From positions 1 through 5,101 of the forward strand of contig CALATR010000023.1 in NCBI GenBank assembly GCA_937891875.1: a stretch of DNA of 5,101 nt, read 5' to 3'. Numbering within the stretch: the first letter of the stretch is position 1; the number at the start of each line of letters is the position of its first letter. Origin of the DNA: an uncultured Pseudomonadota bacterium (GTDB lineage Bacteria > Myxococcota_A > UBA796 > GCA-2862545). The position numbers and the translations under genes were made by a program. This document shows positions 1 through 5,101 of the stretch, in pieces. Under the pieces are notes generated by a model. That model saw nothing but the letters and a program-made list of their open reading frames with translations, was not told where the DNA came from and searched no databases.

Positions 1-57
1 CCGCCGCCGCAGCCGCCATTGCCGGAGCCGCCGCCGCCGAAGCCGCCGTACGCCGGG
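1..57. repeat. CCG/GGC triplet-rich tract coding for poly-Gly
   Basis: The plus strand is dominated by CCG triplets, interrupted by codons for Cys, Asn, Ser, Phe and Tyr read on the minus strand (Gly-rich residues 780-798). The triplet phase matches the reading frame and the glycines use almost only GGC. The tract is explained by the glycine-rich domain and is not an independent element. It is a place where slippage or assembly errors could change Gly number without shifting frame. Confidence 0.6.
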
Positions 58-695
58 TACGCGCTGGTGCCGCCGCCGGTGGCGCCGTTGGTGAAGGAGC
101 GCCCGCCGTTGAGCGCGTCGTACTCGCCGGTGCCGTTGTTGGTGATGGCACCTGCGCCCGAGCCCCAGCTGGACGAGGACACGATGCCGCCGTCGCCGAT
201 GGTGGACGACGCCTTCAGTCCGCATCCATGGGTGGTGTTGTGCATCGAGCCGGTGCCTGCCATCTGGGCGGTCGCCGCCGAGCAGCCGTTCTGGTCCACC
301 GCCGCGCGGGTACCGCCGCCGCCGCCCGCGACGACAAACGGCGTGCCGTCGGACCGCACGACGAAGCTCCCGCCGCCCCCGCCGCCGTTGCAGCTGTTCA
401 CGACGCCGGTCTGGCCGACCACGATCTCCAGCTTGTCCCCGGCCCTCAGGGGGAAGTCACCCCGCATGCGGGCGCCGAGTCCACCGATCCGGCCCGTCTC
501 GGCGCTGATGCCCTGGGCGCCGTACGCCTCGATCCGGTAGGTGCCCGTCGTCGGGACGGTCCAGATCTGCTTGCCGCCGCTCACGGTCACCTCACCCGCC
601 AGGGTGCTGCCCGCGTAGCTGGTGTTGCACGCGGCCTGGGTCGGGCCGTTCTGCCCGGTGGCGGCGCAGTGGTTGAACGTCCGGATGCCGGCCCA
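1..695 (-). other. Glycine-rich ALK-type module (PF12810-like) of the large lipoprotein, incomplete at the edge
   Basis: Residues 568-798 follow the usual order of this family. First comes a cap with F575-x-x-C577, GPTQ, C590 and Y594. A strand G-K-Q-I-W-T-V-P-x-x-G-T-Y at about 608-620 follows, then EAYGAQG, a G-G-L-G segment and L-E-I-V-V-G-Q. Gly runs lie at 671-676, 691-695 and 784 onward. Related glycine-rich segments occur in the extracellular part of animal ALK/LTK receptors, where they form a poly-Gly helix array. Bacterial members are secreted and mostly uncharacterised. Cys residues at 577, 590, 669, 705, 725 and 796 suggest disulfides outside the cytoplasm. The domain normally continues with more Gly-rich sequence, which lies outside the window. 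Confidence 0.8.
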
Positions 696-2396
696 CCGCT
701 TGACCTTGACCGACGCGGTGGCGGTCGCGCCGTCTTCCTCCCCATCGTTCGGGGTGACCGTGCAGATCCACTCCTCGCCCTCCTTGGTGACGCCGGTCGG
801 GATGGTGTCGCCGGTGAAGGTGGTCGTCTTCGGGCTCGAGTACGCCGAGCCGTCCACGGTCCAGGTCGCGGTGTAGCGGATCGAATCGCCGTCGAGGTCG
901 GTGGCGCTGGTGTCGATGACGCACTGGATGGCCTCGCCCTCGACGCTGCCGTCGAGGACCACCGCCAGGCCGGCCGGCGGGCTGTTGAGCACCTCGACGC
1001 TCTTCGTCGTGAAGGCCACGCCGTCCTCGTCGCCATCGTTGGGCACGACCTCGGCCGCGATGGTGTCGCCCTTGCTGAAGGAGGTGCGCCCGTCCAGGGT
1101 GCCGCCGGTCGAGACCGAGCTGCCGTTGACCAGCCAGGTGACGGCCGGGGAGACCGCGTCGTCGTCGGCGTCGAAGAGCTCCAGCGTCACGCCGATGACG
1201 TCGTTGGTGTAGATGTCGGATGCGTTGATCGCCGCGTCGACGACCTCGGGGGGCGTATTCTCGATGACCAGCGGCCCGAGCACGAGCGGCGTGCCGGGAT
1301 CCTCGCCGTCGAAGGGCGTGAGCTCGACGGTGATCTCCTGCCCCTTCGCGTGGCTCGCGGCGGGCAGGGTCGCGGTGGTGCCCACGGGGGTGCCGTCGAC
1401 CGACCACACGTAGGACAGGGTGACCTCGTCGCCGTCGACGTCCTCGGTGACGGTGGAGAAGACGCCGACGTCGTCGGTGGTGCGGGCGTCCGACGGGTCC
1501 AGCTCGCCGCCCGAGACCGACGGCGCGGTGTTGCCCACGACGACCGCGGCCGACGTGACCGGGGTGCCCGAGAGCGAGCCATCGAAGGGGGTGAGCACGC
1601 AGGCGACGCTGTCGCCCTTGTCGAACAGCAGGCCGCCGATGGCGTCGTCGGTCGTCACCTCGATGTCGTTGACCAGCCAGGCGGTCTGGTAGCCCTCGGG
1701 GTCGCCGTCGGCGTCGGACCAGCCGGTGCCGACGCAGGTGGCGACGCTCGCCTCGACCAGCTCCGCGGGGGTGACGCTCGCGCTTGCCACCGAGGGACGC
1801 GAGTTGCCGATGGTGACGCTGGCGCTGACCGGCTGACCGTACGCGGCCTGGTCGCGCGGGCTTGCGGTGACCTCCCAGACCTGGTCCTTCGACGTGGCCG
1901 AAGACGGCACGGTCGAGCCGTCGTAGGCGGTCGCCGCGCCGTCCACCTTCCAGCTGTACTCGAGGGTCACGGCGTCTCCGTCGACGTCCGACCCCTCGCC
2001 GGTCGCGGTGATGTCGTCGTCGGTCGACACCTCCTCGGGCAGGGAGACGGTGGCGGTCGGCGGGGTGTTGACGACCGTGATCGACGCGGTCACCGGCGGT
2101 GAGTCCTCCTTGCCGTCGCTGCCCACGACCGTGACCTCCCAGACGTCGCCGCGGGAGGTGAGGTCGGAGGCGACGGTCTCGCCGGTCACCTCCGTGGGCT
2201 GGCCGTTGCGGGTCCAGGACCAGGTCAGCGTGAGGTCGTCCCCGTTGGGGTCGCTGATCGCGGTGTCGATGACCGCCACCAGGTCGTCGCTGGTGGTCGG
2301 CGACTCCGGGCCGATCGAGACGGCACCGCCCTCGGGGGGGTCGTTGCAGCCGGTCAACAGGGCCACGGCAAGAACGGTGACGGGGAGCGCGCGCAT
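1..2396 (-). CDS. Large lipoprotein with six Ig/PKD-like repeats and an ALK-type glycine-rich module (3' end outside window)
   Basis: A frame of 798 codons runs without a stop from ATG at 2396 to the window edge. The N-terminus MRALPVTVLAVALLTGC is a short signal peptide with lipobox L14-T-G-C17, so the protein is probably lipidated at C17 and exported. The minus-strand GGAGG at 2405-2401 lies four bases before the ATG and supports this start. Residues about 18-567 form six Ig/PKD-like domains with conserved N-[ST]-x-P junctions, an acidic D-x-D-G-D-type loop, a central Trp (Y-x-W-x-V-D-G) and a T-P-x-D-G motif near the end. Residues 568 onward match the glycine-rich protein family (PF12810-like): F-x-x-C, GPTQ, W-T-V-P-x-x-G-T-Y, GAQG, then poly-Gly runs. 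There is no enzyme motif. A surface, adhesive or structural role is inferred from the architecture. The upstream small membrane protein gene may share its transcript. I am sure of the frame and domains, not of the role. Confidence 0.9.
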   Translation of the reverse strand, partial: MRALPVTVLAVALLTGCNDPPEGGAVSIGPESPTTSDDLVAVIDTAISDPNGDDLTLTWSWTRNGQPTEVTGETVASDLTSRGDVWEVTVVGSDGKEDSPPVTASITVVNTPPTATVSLPEEVSTDDDITATGEGSDVDGDAVTLEYSWKVDGAATAYDGSTVPSSATSKDQVWEVTASPRDQAAYGQPVSASVTIGNSRPSVASASVTPAELVEASVATCVGTGWSDADGDPEGYQTAWLVNDIEVTTDDAIGGLLFDKGDSVACVLTPFDGSLSGTPVTSAAVVVGNTAPSVSGGELDPSDARTTDDVGVFSTVTEDVDGDEVTLSYVWSVDGTPVGTTATLPAASHAKGQEITVELTPFDGEDPGTPLVLGPLVIENTPPEVVDAAINASDIYTNDVIGVTLELFDADDDAVSPAVTWLVNGSSVSTGGTLDGRTSFSKGDTIAAEVVPNDGDEDGVAFTTKSVEVLNSPPAGLAVVLDGSVEGEAIQCVIDTSATDLDGDSIRYTATWTVDGSAYSSPKTTTFTGDTIPTGVTKEGEEWICTVTPNDGEEDGATATASVKVKRWAGIRTFNHCAATGQNGPTQAACNTSYAGSTLAGEVTVSGGKQIWTVPTTGTYRIEAYGAQGISAETGRIGGLGARMRGDFPLRAGDKLEIVVGQTGVVNSCNGGGGGGSFVVRSDGTPFVVAGGGGGTRAAVDQNGCSAATAQMAGTGSMHNTTHGCGLKASSTIGDGGIVSSSSWGSGAGAITNNGTGEYDALNGGRSFTNGATGGGTSAYPAYGGFGGGGSGNGGCGG
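696..2345 (-). repeat. Six tandem Ig/PKD-like domains within the large lipoprotein
   Basis: This is a protein-level tandem repeat. Junction Asn residues fall at 110, 198, 289, 380 and 471, giving spacings of 88, 91, 91 and 91 residues. The units are about 18-109, 110-197, 198-288, 289-379, 380-470 and 471-567. Each has an acidic loop, for example SDVDGD at 136-141, SDADGD at 227-232, DVDGD at 319-323 and TDLDGD at 499-504. These loops resemble calcium-binding loops of cadherin/PKD-like folds. Units 1, 2, 4 and 5 begin with a Thr/Asp-rich segment. Units 3 and 6 instead carry a Val-Glu segment and a Cys pair (C221/C266 and C492/C545). The units are clearly diverged at DNA level, so this is an old duplication rather than a recent expansion. 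The family assignment (PKD versus other Ig-like) is uncertain. Confidence 0.8.
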
Positions 2397-2400
2397 GAAA

Positions 2401-2405
2401 CCTCC
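2401..2405 (-). promoter_or_regulatory. Ribosome binding site of the large lipoprotein gene
   Basis: The minus strand reads GGAGG four bases before the ATG at 2396. No other in-frame start nearby has both this site and a signal peptide directly after it, so it fixes the start. Confidence 0.7.
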
Positions 2406-2420
2406 GCTCCCACCATCGTC

Positions 2421-2434
2421 CGAGGGGACCCTCG
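2421..2434. repeat. Short inverted repeat CGAGGG-GA-CCCTCG in the leader of the large lipoprotein gene
   Basis: The six-base arms are perfectly complementary around a two-base centre, which would fold as a five-base stem with a four-base loop. It lies in the 57-base gap between the small membrane protein gene and the lipoprotein gene, about 25 bases before the lipoprotein start. No T-run follows on either strand, so it is not a classical terminator. A weak RNA hairpin or protein site is possible, and chance is also plausible at this GC content. Confidence 0.3.
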
Positions 2435-2453
2435 CTGTCGACTGCGATCGATT

Positions 2454-2711
2454 TCAGCCCGCCTTCGTGCCGTCCTCCGGCGGGGACTCCGCGCCGCGCC
2501 GGGTGAGGAAGCGAACCAGGTCGAACGCGCTGACGCCGACCAGCACGACGATCGGAGCACCGTGGAGGACGAGGTCGAACCAGTCGATCGGCGCCATGCC
2601 GACCGCACCTCCGGCGACCCAGCGGATCTTGCCGATGAGGTGCGGTTCTTCGGTGAACGGGGCGAGCCCCAGGGCCAGGGAGGCGATGACGAGGGGGACG
2701 TACTTGGTCAT
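2454..2711 (-). CDS. Small two-helix membrane protein of the family often labelled 'RND transporter'
   Basis: This protein of 85 residues has two hydrophobic segments, at about 4-19 and 51-69. Between them lies a conserved-looking block: LGLAPF (14-19), EEPHL (21-25), PIDWFDLVLHGAP (41-53). I recognise the pattern LGLAPF-x-PEPHL...PID-x-FDL-x-x-HGAP from short bacterial proteins, usually around 70 residues, that are annotated 'RND transporter'. That label is probably a mis-transfer: at this size it has none of the helices or periplasmic domains of an RND pump. The role is unknown. A charged tail (about 70-85, RRGAESPPEDGTKAG) appears longer than in relatives as I recall them. The start ATG at 2711 is supported by AAGGA on the minus strand at 2722-2718 with a six-base spacer. 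The gene is divergent from the CBS-domain gene and 57 bases upstream of the large lipoprotein gene on the same strand. Confidence 0.8.
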   Translation of the reverse strand: MTKYVPLVIASLALGLAPFTEEPHLIGKIRWVAGGAVGMAPIDWFDLVLHGAPIVVLVGVSAFDLVRFLTRRGAESPPEDGTKAG

Positions 2712-2717
2712 GATGCG

Positions 2718-2722
2718 TCCTT
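2718..2722 (-). promoter_or_regulatory. Ribosome binding site of the small membrane protein gene
   Basis: The minus strand reads AAGGA with six bases to the ATG at 2711. It supports the chosen start and shows that the leader of this gene lies inside the short divergent region. Confidence 0.65.
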
Positions 2723-2756
2723 GTGCAATCCGGATATCCTGTGCTCCCTTGCAAAG

Positions 2757-2762
2757 AGGAGG
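2757..2762 (+). promoter_or_regulatory. Strong Shine-Dalgarno of the CBS-domain gene
   Basis: AGGAGG lies five bases before the ATG at 2768. It decides the start: the frame is also open from a GTG at 2723, but that codon has no comparable site and would add 15 residues unlike a CBS domain. Confidence 0.85.
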
Positions 2763-2767
2763 CCAGC

Positions 2768-3181
2768 ATGCTGACCGCCGCCGACGTGATGACGACGGAT
2801 CTGAAGACGGTGTTCGAGACAGACGACCTCGCCGTGGCGTGGGACCTGATGGAGGACGGGCGCTTTCGCCACCTCCCGGTCGTGGACGAGGACGGGCGCC
2901 TGGTCGGGCTGCTCTCCCACCGCGACCTCGCCCGGCACGCGCTCGGAGGGGTCGAGGACCTGCCGATGCAGGAGAAGCACGCCGTGCTCGCCGGGCAGGA
3001 GGTGTCCAGCATCATGGTGCGCACCCCCGAGACCGGGGAGCCGTCGGAGGACCTGACCGACATCGCCGAGCGCCTGCTCGAGAACAAGTTCGGCTGTGTG
3101 CCCATCGTCGAGGGGGACCGCCTGGCCGGTCTCATCACCGAGAGCGACTTCGTGCGGATCTTCCTCGAGCAGGAGAGCTAG
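2768..3181 (+). CDS. Stand-alone tandem CBS-domain protein
   Basis: This soluble protein of 137 residues consists of two CBS motifs (one Bateman module) and nothing else. CBS1 covers about 1-58, with the V-M-T-T opening and R-H-L-P-V-V-D followed by G-L-L-S-H-R-D at 47-53. CBS2 covers about 78-135, with C-V-P-I-V-E followed by G-L-I-T-E-S-D at 121-127. The S/T-x-x-D motifs SHRD (50-53) and TESD (124-127) are the positions that contact the ribose-phosphate of adenine nucleotides in this family, so AMP, ATP, S-adenosyl methionine or a similar ligand is likely. There is no signal peptide or membrane segment, so it is cytosolic. Stand-alone CBS pairs usually act as regulatory partners of other proteins; no partner is visible here. 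The stop codon overlaps the start of the lipoprotein gene by one base. The family is sure; the ligand is inferred. Confidence 0.93.
   Translation: MLTAADVMTTDLKTVFETDDLAVAWDLMEDGRFRHLPVVDEDGRLVGLLSHRDLARHALGGVEDLPMQEKHAVLAGQEVSSIMVRTPETGEPSEDLTDIAERLLENKFGCVPIVEGDRLAGLITESDFVRIFLEQES
3171..3181 (+). promoter_or_regulatory. Ribosome binding site and TAGTG stop-start junction
   Basis: AGGAG (3171-3175), inside the last codons of the CBS gene, lies five bases before GTG at 3181. The final G of the TAG stop is the first base of that GTG. This geometry indicates translational coupling. It also selects this GTG as the start: a signal peptide begins directly after it, and the long open stretch upstream in the same frame is antisense or alternate-frame read-through of other genes. 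Confidence 0.75.
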
Positions 3182-3900
3182 TGCGCGCGCTCCCCGTGCT
3201 CGTCATCGCGCTGCTGCTGCCCGCGTGCGTGTGGCGGACCGACTCCCCGCAGGACCAGCCCACGGTCGTGCCCGATCTGGACGGGGTCGATCCGGTGGAC
3301 ACGGACGAGGCCGGCGGTCCGGAGCGGGTCGCGCCGGGGATCACCCGCAAGGTGTCCCAGCTGCCGGACGGCGACGAGCTGGTGCAGGTCCACGTCGACC
3401 TCGACGAGGCCCAGCTCGAGCCGCCCCCACAGCTCGACCTGCTCCCGCGCCCGTTCACCGCCGCGCAGATCCGCGACTCCCTCACGACGGGCACGAAGCT
3501 CGGATTCCACGTGAGCGGCTCGCGCACGCCCGAGGCGGACGTGGTCTGGGAGATCACCTCCCACGCGGACGACGGCGTCGAGATCACCTACGAGGTCCTC
3601 ACTGCCGACGGCGAGCGGCGTCCCCCGGAGGCGGAGACCTTCTCCTGGGCGCAGCTGGAGGAGCACGCGTCCTACCCGACCGAGATCGCCTCGCGCACCG
3701 AGGGCGAGGTCACGGTGGGGTCGGGCACCTACAAGGCCACCCGCTACGACGTGCGACCGCCCGACGCGTTCCCGCCGGTGGTCGAGAGCTTCTGGTTTGC
3801 CGACACCATCCCCGGGCCCCCGGTCCTCCACACGATCGAGGAGGGCGGTCAGCTGGTGCACCGCATGGAGCTGACCACGTTCGAGCGGCCGAAGAAATAG
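3181..3900 (+). CDS. Predicted lipoprotein of unknown function, coupled to the CBS gene
   Basis: This protein of 239 residues starts with MRALPVLVIALLLPAC. The basic residue, hydrophobic stretch and L13-P-A-C16 form a slightly non-standard lipobox (Pro at the -2 position). C16 is the only cysteine in the protein, which fits lipidation. Residues about 17-90 are rich in Asp, Pro and Glu and look like a flexible linker. Residues about 91-239 look like one compact beta-rich domain: PFTAAQIRDSL (91-101), G-T-K-L-G-F-H-V, V-W-E-I-T, I-T-Y-E-V, FSWAQLEEHASYP (154-166), SGTYKATRYDV (181-191), S-F-W-F-A and PGPPVLHTIEEGG (211-223). I do not recognise a characterised family and see no catalytic motif. 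It probably sits in the cell envelope with its domain in the periplasm or outside. The kinase gene on the other strand ends immediately next to its stop. Confidence 0.85.
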   Translation: MRALPVLVIALLLPACVWRTDSPQDQPTVVPDLDGVDPVDTDEAGGPERVAPGITRKVSQLPDGDELVQVHVDLDEAQLEPPPQLDLLPRPFTAAQIRDSLTTGTKLGFHVSGSRTPEADVVWEITSHADDGVEITYEVLTADGERRPPEAETFSWAQLEEHASYPTEIASRTEGEVTVGSGTYKATRYDVRPPDAFPPVVESFWFADTIPGPPVLHTIEEGGQLVHRMELTTFERPKK

Positions 3901-5101
3901 TCAGGACGCCTGGGACAGCGGAGTCGTCATCCACCGGGCCAGGAGCGTGCTGACCTGGCCGGGGGTGGAGTGGTCGGCGATCACGTCGTCCCAGCCGTCG
4001 GCGAGACAGCGGTCGCGGGTCTCGGGGCGGGCGCAGGCGACCAGCGCGGTCAGGTGGCCGACGCTGTCCACGATGTCCCGCAGATCGTCGACCGAGCCCA
4101 CGCCGACGCGGCTGACGTCGACGAAGGCGAGCTCGAAGGGGTGCTCCGCCAGGTGCAGCATGGCGTCCTCGAGGGTGACGACGTGGATGGCGGGCACAGC
4201 CAGCTGGCGCAGGGCGCCGACCAGCCAGGCCTCGGAGCGACCCACCACCAGCACCCGCGCCCCGGGGACCGGCTCCAGGACGTCGTCGTCCTCGTCGGCG
4301 TCCGCATCGCTGGGCAGCAGCTCGGGCAGCATGCCGCCAGCCAGCTGGAACGGGATCTCCAACGTGAACCGCGAGCCGCCGTGCTGGTTGGGCTCGTAGT
4401 CGAGGGTGCCGCCCAGGTGGGCGACCAGCTGGCGGCACATGGACAGGCCCAGGCCAGCGCCCTCCTTGCTGCGCGAGAGTCCGCCGTGAACCTGGGTGAA
4501 CGGCTCGAAGATCTGTTCGCGCATGGACTCGGGTACGCCGGGGCCGGTGTCGACAACGTCGATCTGCACCCGGGCCCCGGTCGGCGTCTCGGCGGTCGCC
4601 AGCACGACATCGATCTCGCCCATGGCGGTGACGTCGACGGCGTTCTTGACCAGCTCGCCGACCACGCGCCGCAGCCGGGCCCGGTCCCCCATCAGCATGC
4701 GGGGGCCGCCCGGTGCAGCGACCAGCTCGAGGGCGACGCCGCGGGCGAGCACGGACTCCCGGAACTCGTCGAGCAGGTCGCGCATGACCTCCTCGACGTC
4801 GAACGGACGCTGCTCCAGCTCGACGTCTCCGCCGCTGACCTGGGTGTAGTCGAGGATGTCCTCGACCAGGGTCGCGAGCCGGCGCGAGCTGGACGCGGCG
4901 GCGGCCACCAGCAGGCGCTGCTCGCCGTCCAGCTGCCCGTCCTCGAGGAGCTGGAGGCTGCCGACGACGCCGTTGAGCGGCGTGCGAAGCTCGTGGCTGA
5001 CCGCGGCGAGGAAGGCGGCCTTGGCCTCGTTGGCGGTCTCGGCGTTCTCCCGGGCGCGCTCCAGGGCGTGCAGGGCGTCGCGGGTCTGGCGGCGCTCGTG
5101 C
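3901..5101 (-). CDS. Sensor histidine kinase with degenerate C-terminal receiver (N-terminus outside window)
   Basis: The frame enters at 5100 and gives 399 residues (numbered here from the window edge) to a TGA at 3903-3901. Residues 1-30 are charged and Ala-rich, like a coiled-coil signalling linker. The HisKA domain holds the H-box SHELRTP (35-41), with the phospho-accepting His at 36. The HATPase domain has the N-box LVKNAVD (N153), the D-box DTGPG (184-188), IFEPFTQ (197-203) and the G2 box GAGLGL (214-219), so autophosphorylation should work. An acidic linker (about 265-273) leads to a receiver-like domain (about 280-392). That domain keeps Asp328 but has Gly-Arg at 287-288 where the acidic pair should be, Val354 for the Thr/Ser and Asp376 for the Lys. 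The sensor input and any membrane segments lie outside the window. No response regulator gene is visible. It converges on the plus-strand lipoprotein gene with no gap. Confidence 0.93.
   Translation of the reverse strand, partial: HERRQTRDALHALERARENAETANEAKAAFLAAVSHELRTPLNGVVGSLQLLEDGQLDGEQRLLVAAAASSSRRLATLVEDILDYTQVSGGDVELEQRPFDVEEVMRDLLDEFRESVLARGVALELVAAPGGPRMLMGDRARLRRVVGELVKNAVDVTAMGEIDVVLATAETPTGARVQIDVVDTGPGVPESMREQIFEPFTQVHGGLSRSKEGAGLGLSMCRQLVAHLGGTLDYEPNQHGGSRFTLEIPFQLAGGMLPELLPSDADADEDDDVLEPVPGARVLVVGRSEAWLVGALRQLAVPAIHVVTLEDAMLHLAEHPFELAFVDVSRVGVGSVDDLRDIVDSVGHLTALVACARPETRDRCLADGWDDVIADHSTPGQVSTLLARWMTTPLSQAS

Larger units (their letters stand above)
2712..2767. promoter_or_regulatory. 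Divergent intergenic region with a GGATATCC palindrome
   Basis: Only 56 bases separate the start codons of two divergent genes, so promoters for both must overlap here or extend into the coding regions. Both ribosome binding sites are inside it. At the centre is a perfect eight-base palindrome, GGATATCC (2732-2739). It is flanked by two similar motifs, TTGTGCAA (2721-2728) and TTGCAA (2749-2754). I do not see a convincing -35/-10 pair with correct spacing on either strand. The palindrome could be an operator shared by both genes, but the sequence alone does not prove it. Confidence 0.4.

Noticed and set aside
228..2102. A plus-strand open frame of 624 codons antisense to the Ig-like repeats
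   Set aside because: It has low-complexity Arg/Gly/Asp/Val composition and no recognisable domain, and its periodicity simply mirrors the repeats of the true gene.
2421..2434. The inverted repeat as a rho-independent terminator of the small membrane protein gene
   Set aside because: The stem is short and no T-run follows on the minus strand, so it does not meet the usual pattern.
2454..2711. Calling the 85-residue protein an RND efflux pump
   Set aside because: RND pumps have about 1,000 residues and twelve helices. This protein has two short hydrophobic segments, so the family label is treated as a mis-annotation.
2723..2767. GTG at 2723 as an earlier start for the CBS protein
   Set aside because: It has no good ribosome binding site and adds residues unlike a CBS domain. 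AGGAGG at 2757-2762 points to the ATG at 2768.
592..3138. A minus-strand open frame of 848 codons spanning the left half and the divergent region
   Set aside because: It is rich in Arg, His, Gly and Ala with no domain pattern. It lies in another frame over the large lipoprotein and antisense to the CBS gene. Stop-free shadow frames are expected at this GC content.
2008..3180. Upstream extension of the 3181-3900 lipoprotein frame to an ATG at 2008
   Set aside because: The extension would run antisense to two genes and through the CBS gene in another frame. The GTG at 3181 has a ribosome binding site and is directly followed by a signal peptide with a lipobox Cys.

Overview
The window is very GC-rich and densely packed. 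It holds five protein-coding genes, two of them cut by the window edges, and no intergenic gap longer than about 60 bases. I see no RNA gene, mobile element, CRISPR array or attachment site. The base composition, the two predicted lipoproteins, the tandem Ig/PKD-like repeats and the hybrid-type histidine kinase suggest a high-GC, two-membrane bacterium of the Myxococcota / former Deltaproteobacteria type. That placement is an inference from protein style, not from a marker gene.

Left half, minus strand. From 2396 leftward and off the edge runs a large predicted lipoprotein, with 798 codons visible. It has a lipobox, then six tandem Ig/PKD-like domains of about 90 residues, then an ALK-type glycine-rich module (PF12810-like) that is still open at the edge. 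Just upstream on the same strand (2711-2454) is a small two-helix membrane protein. It belongs to a family that databases tend to label 'RND transporter', although it is far too small to be a pump. The 57-base gap between these two genes would allow an operon.

Middle. A 56-base divergent region (2712-2767) separates that small gene from a plus-strand pair. The first gene of the pair is a stand-alone protein with two CBS domains (2768-3181). The second is a GTG-started lipoprotein of unknown function (3181-3900) that overlaps it by one base (TAGTG), so the two are probably translationally coupled.

Right end. A histidine kinase on the minus strand (5101-3901, N-terminus outside the window) converges on the lipoprotein gene, and the two stop codons abut with no base between them. 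The kinase core looks complete and active. Its C-terminal receiver-like domain keeps the central Asp but has lost the acidic pair, the Thr/Ser and the Lys, so it is probably a pseudo-receiver.

How the genes relate. The CBS protein and the lipoprotein behind it are the only firmly linked pair: a cytosolic nucleotide-sensing module co-expressed with an envelope lipoprotein. The large lipoprotein looks like a surface or adhesion-type protein. Nothing in the sequence ties the kinase to the other genes apart from adjacency.
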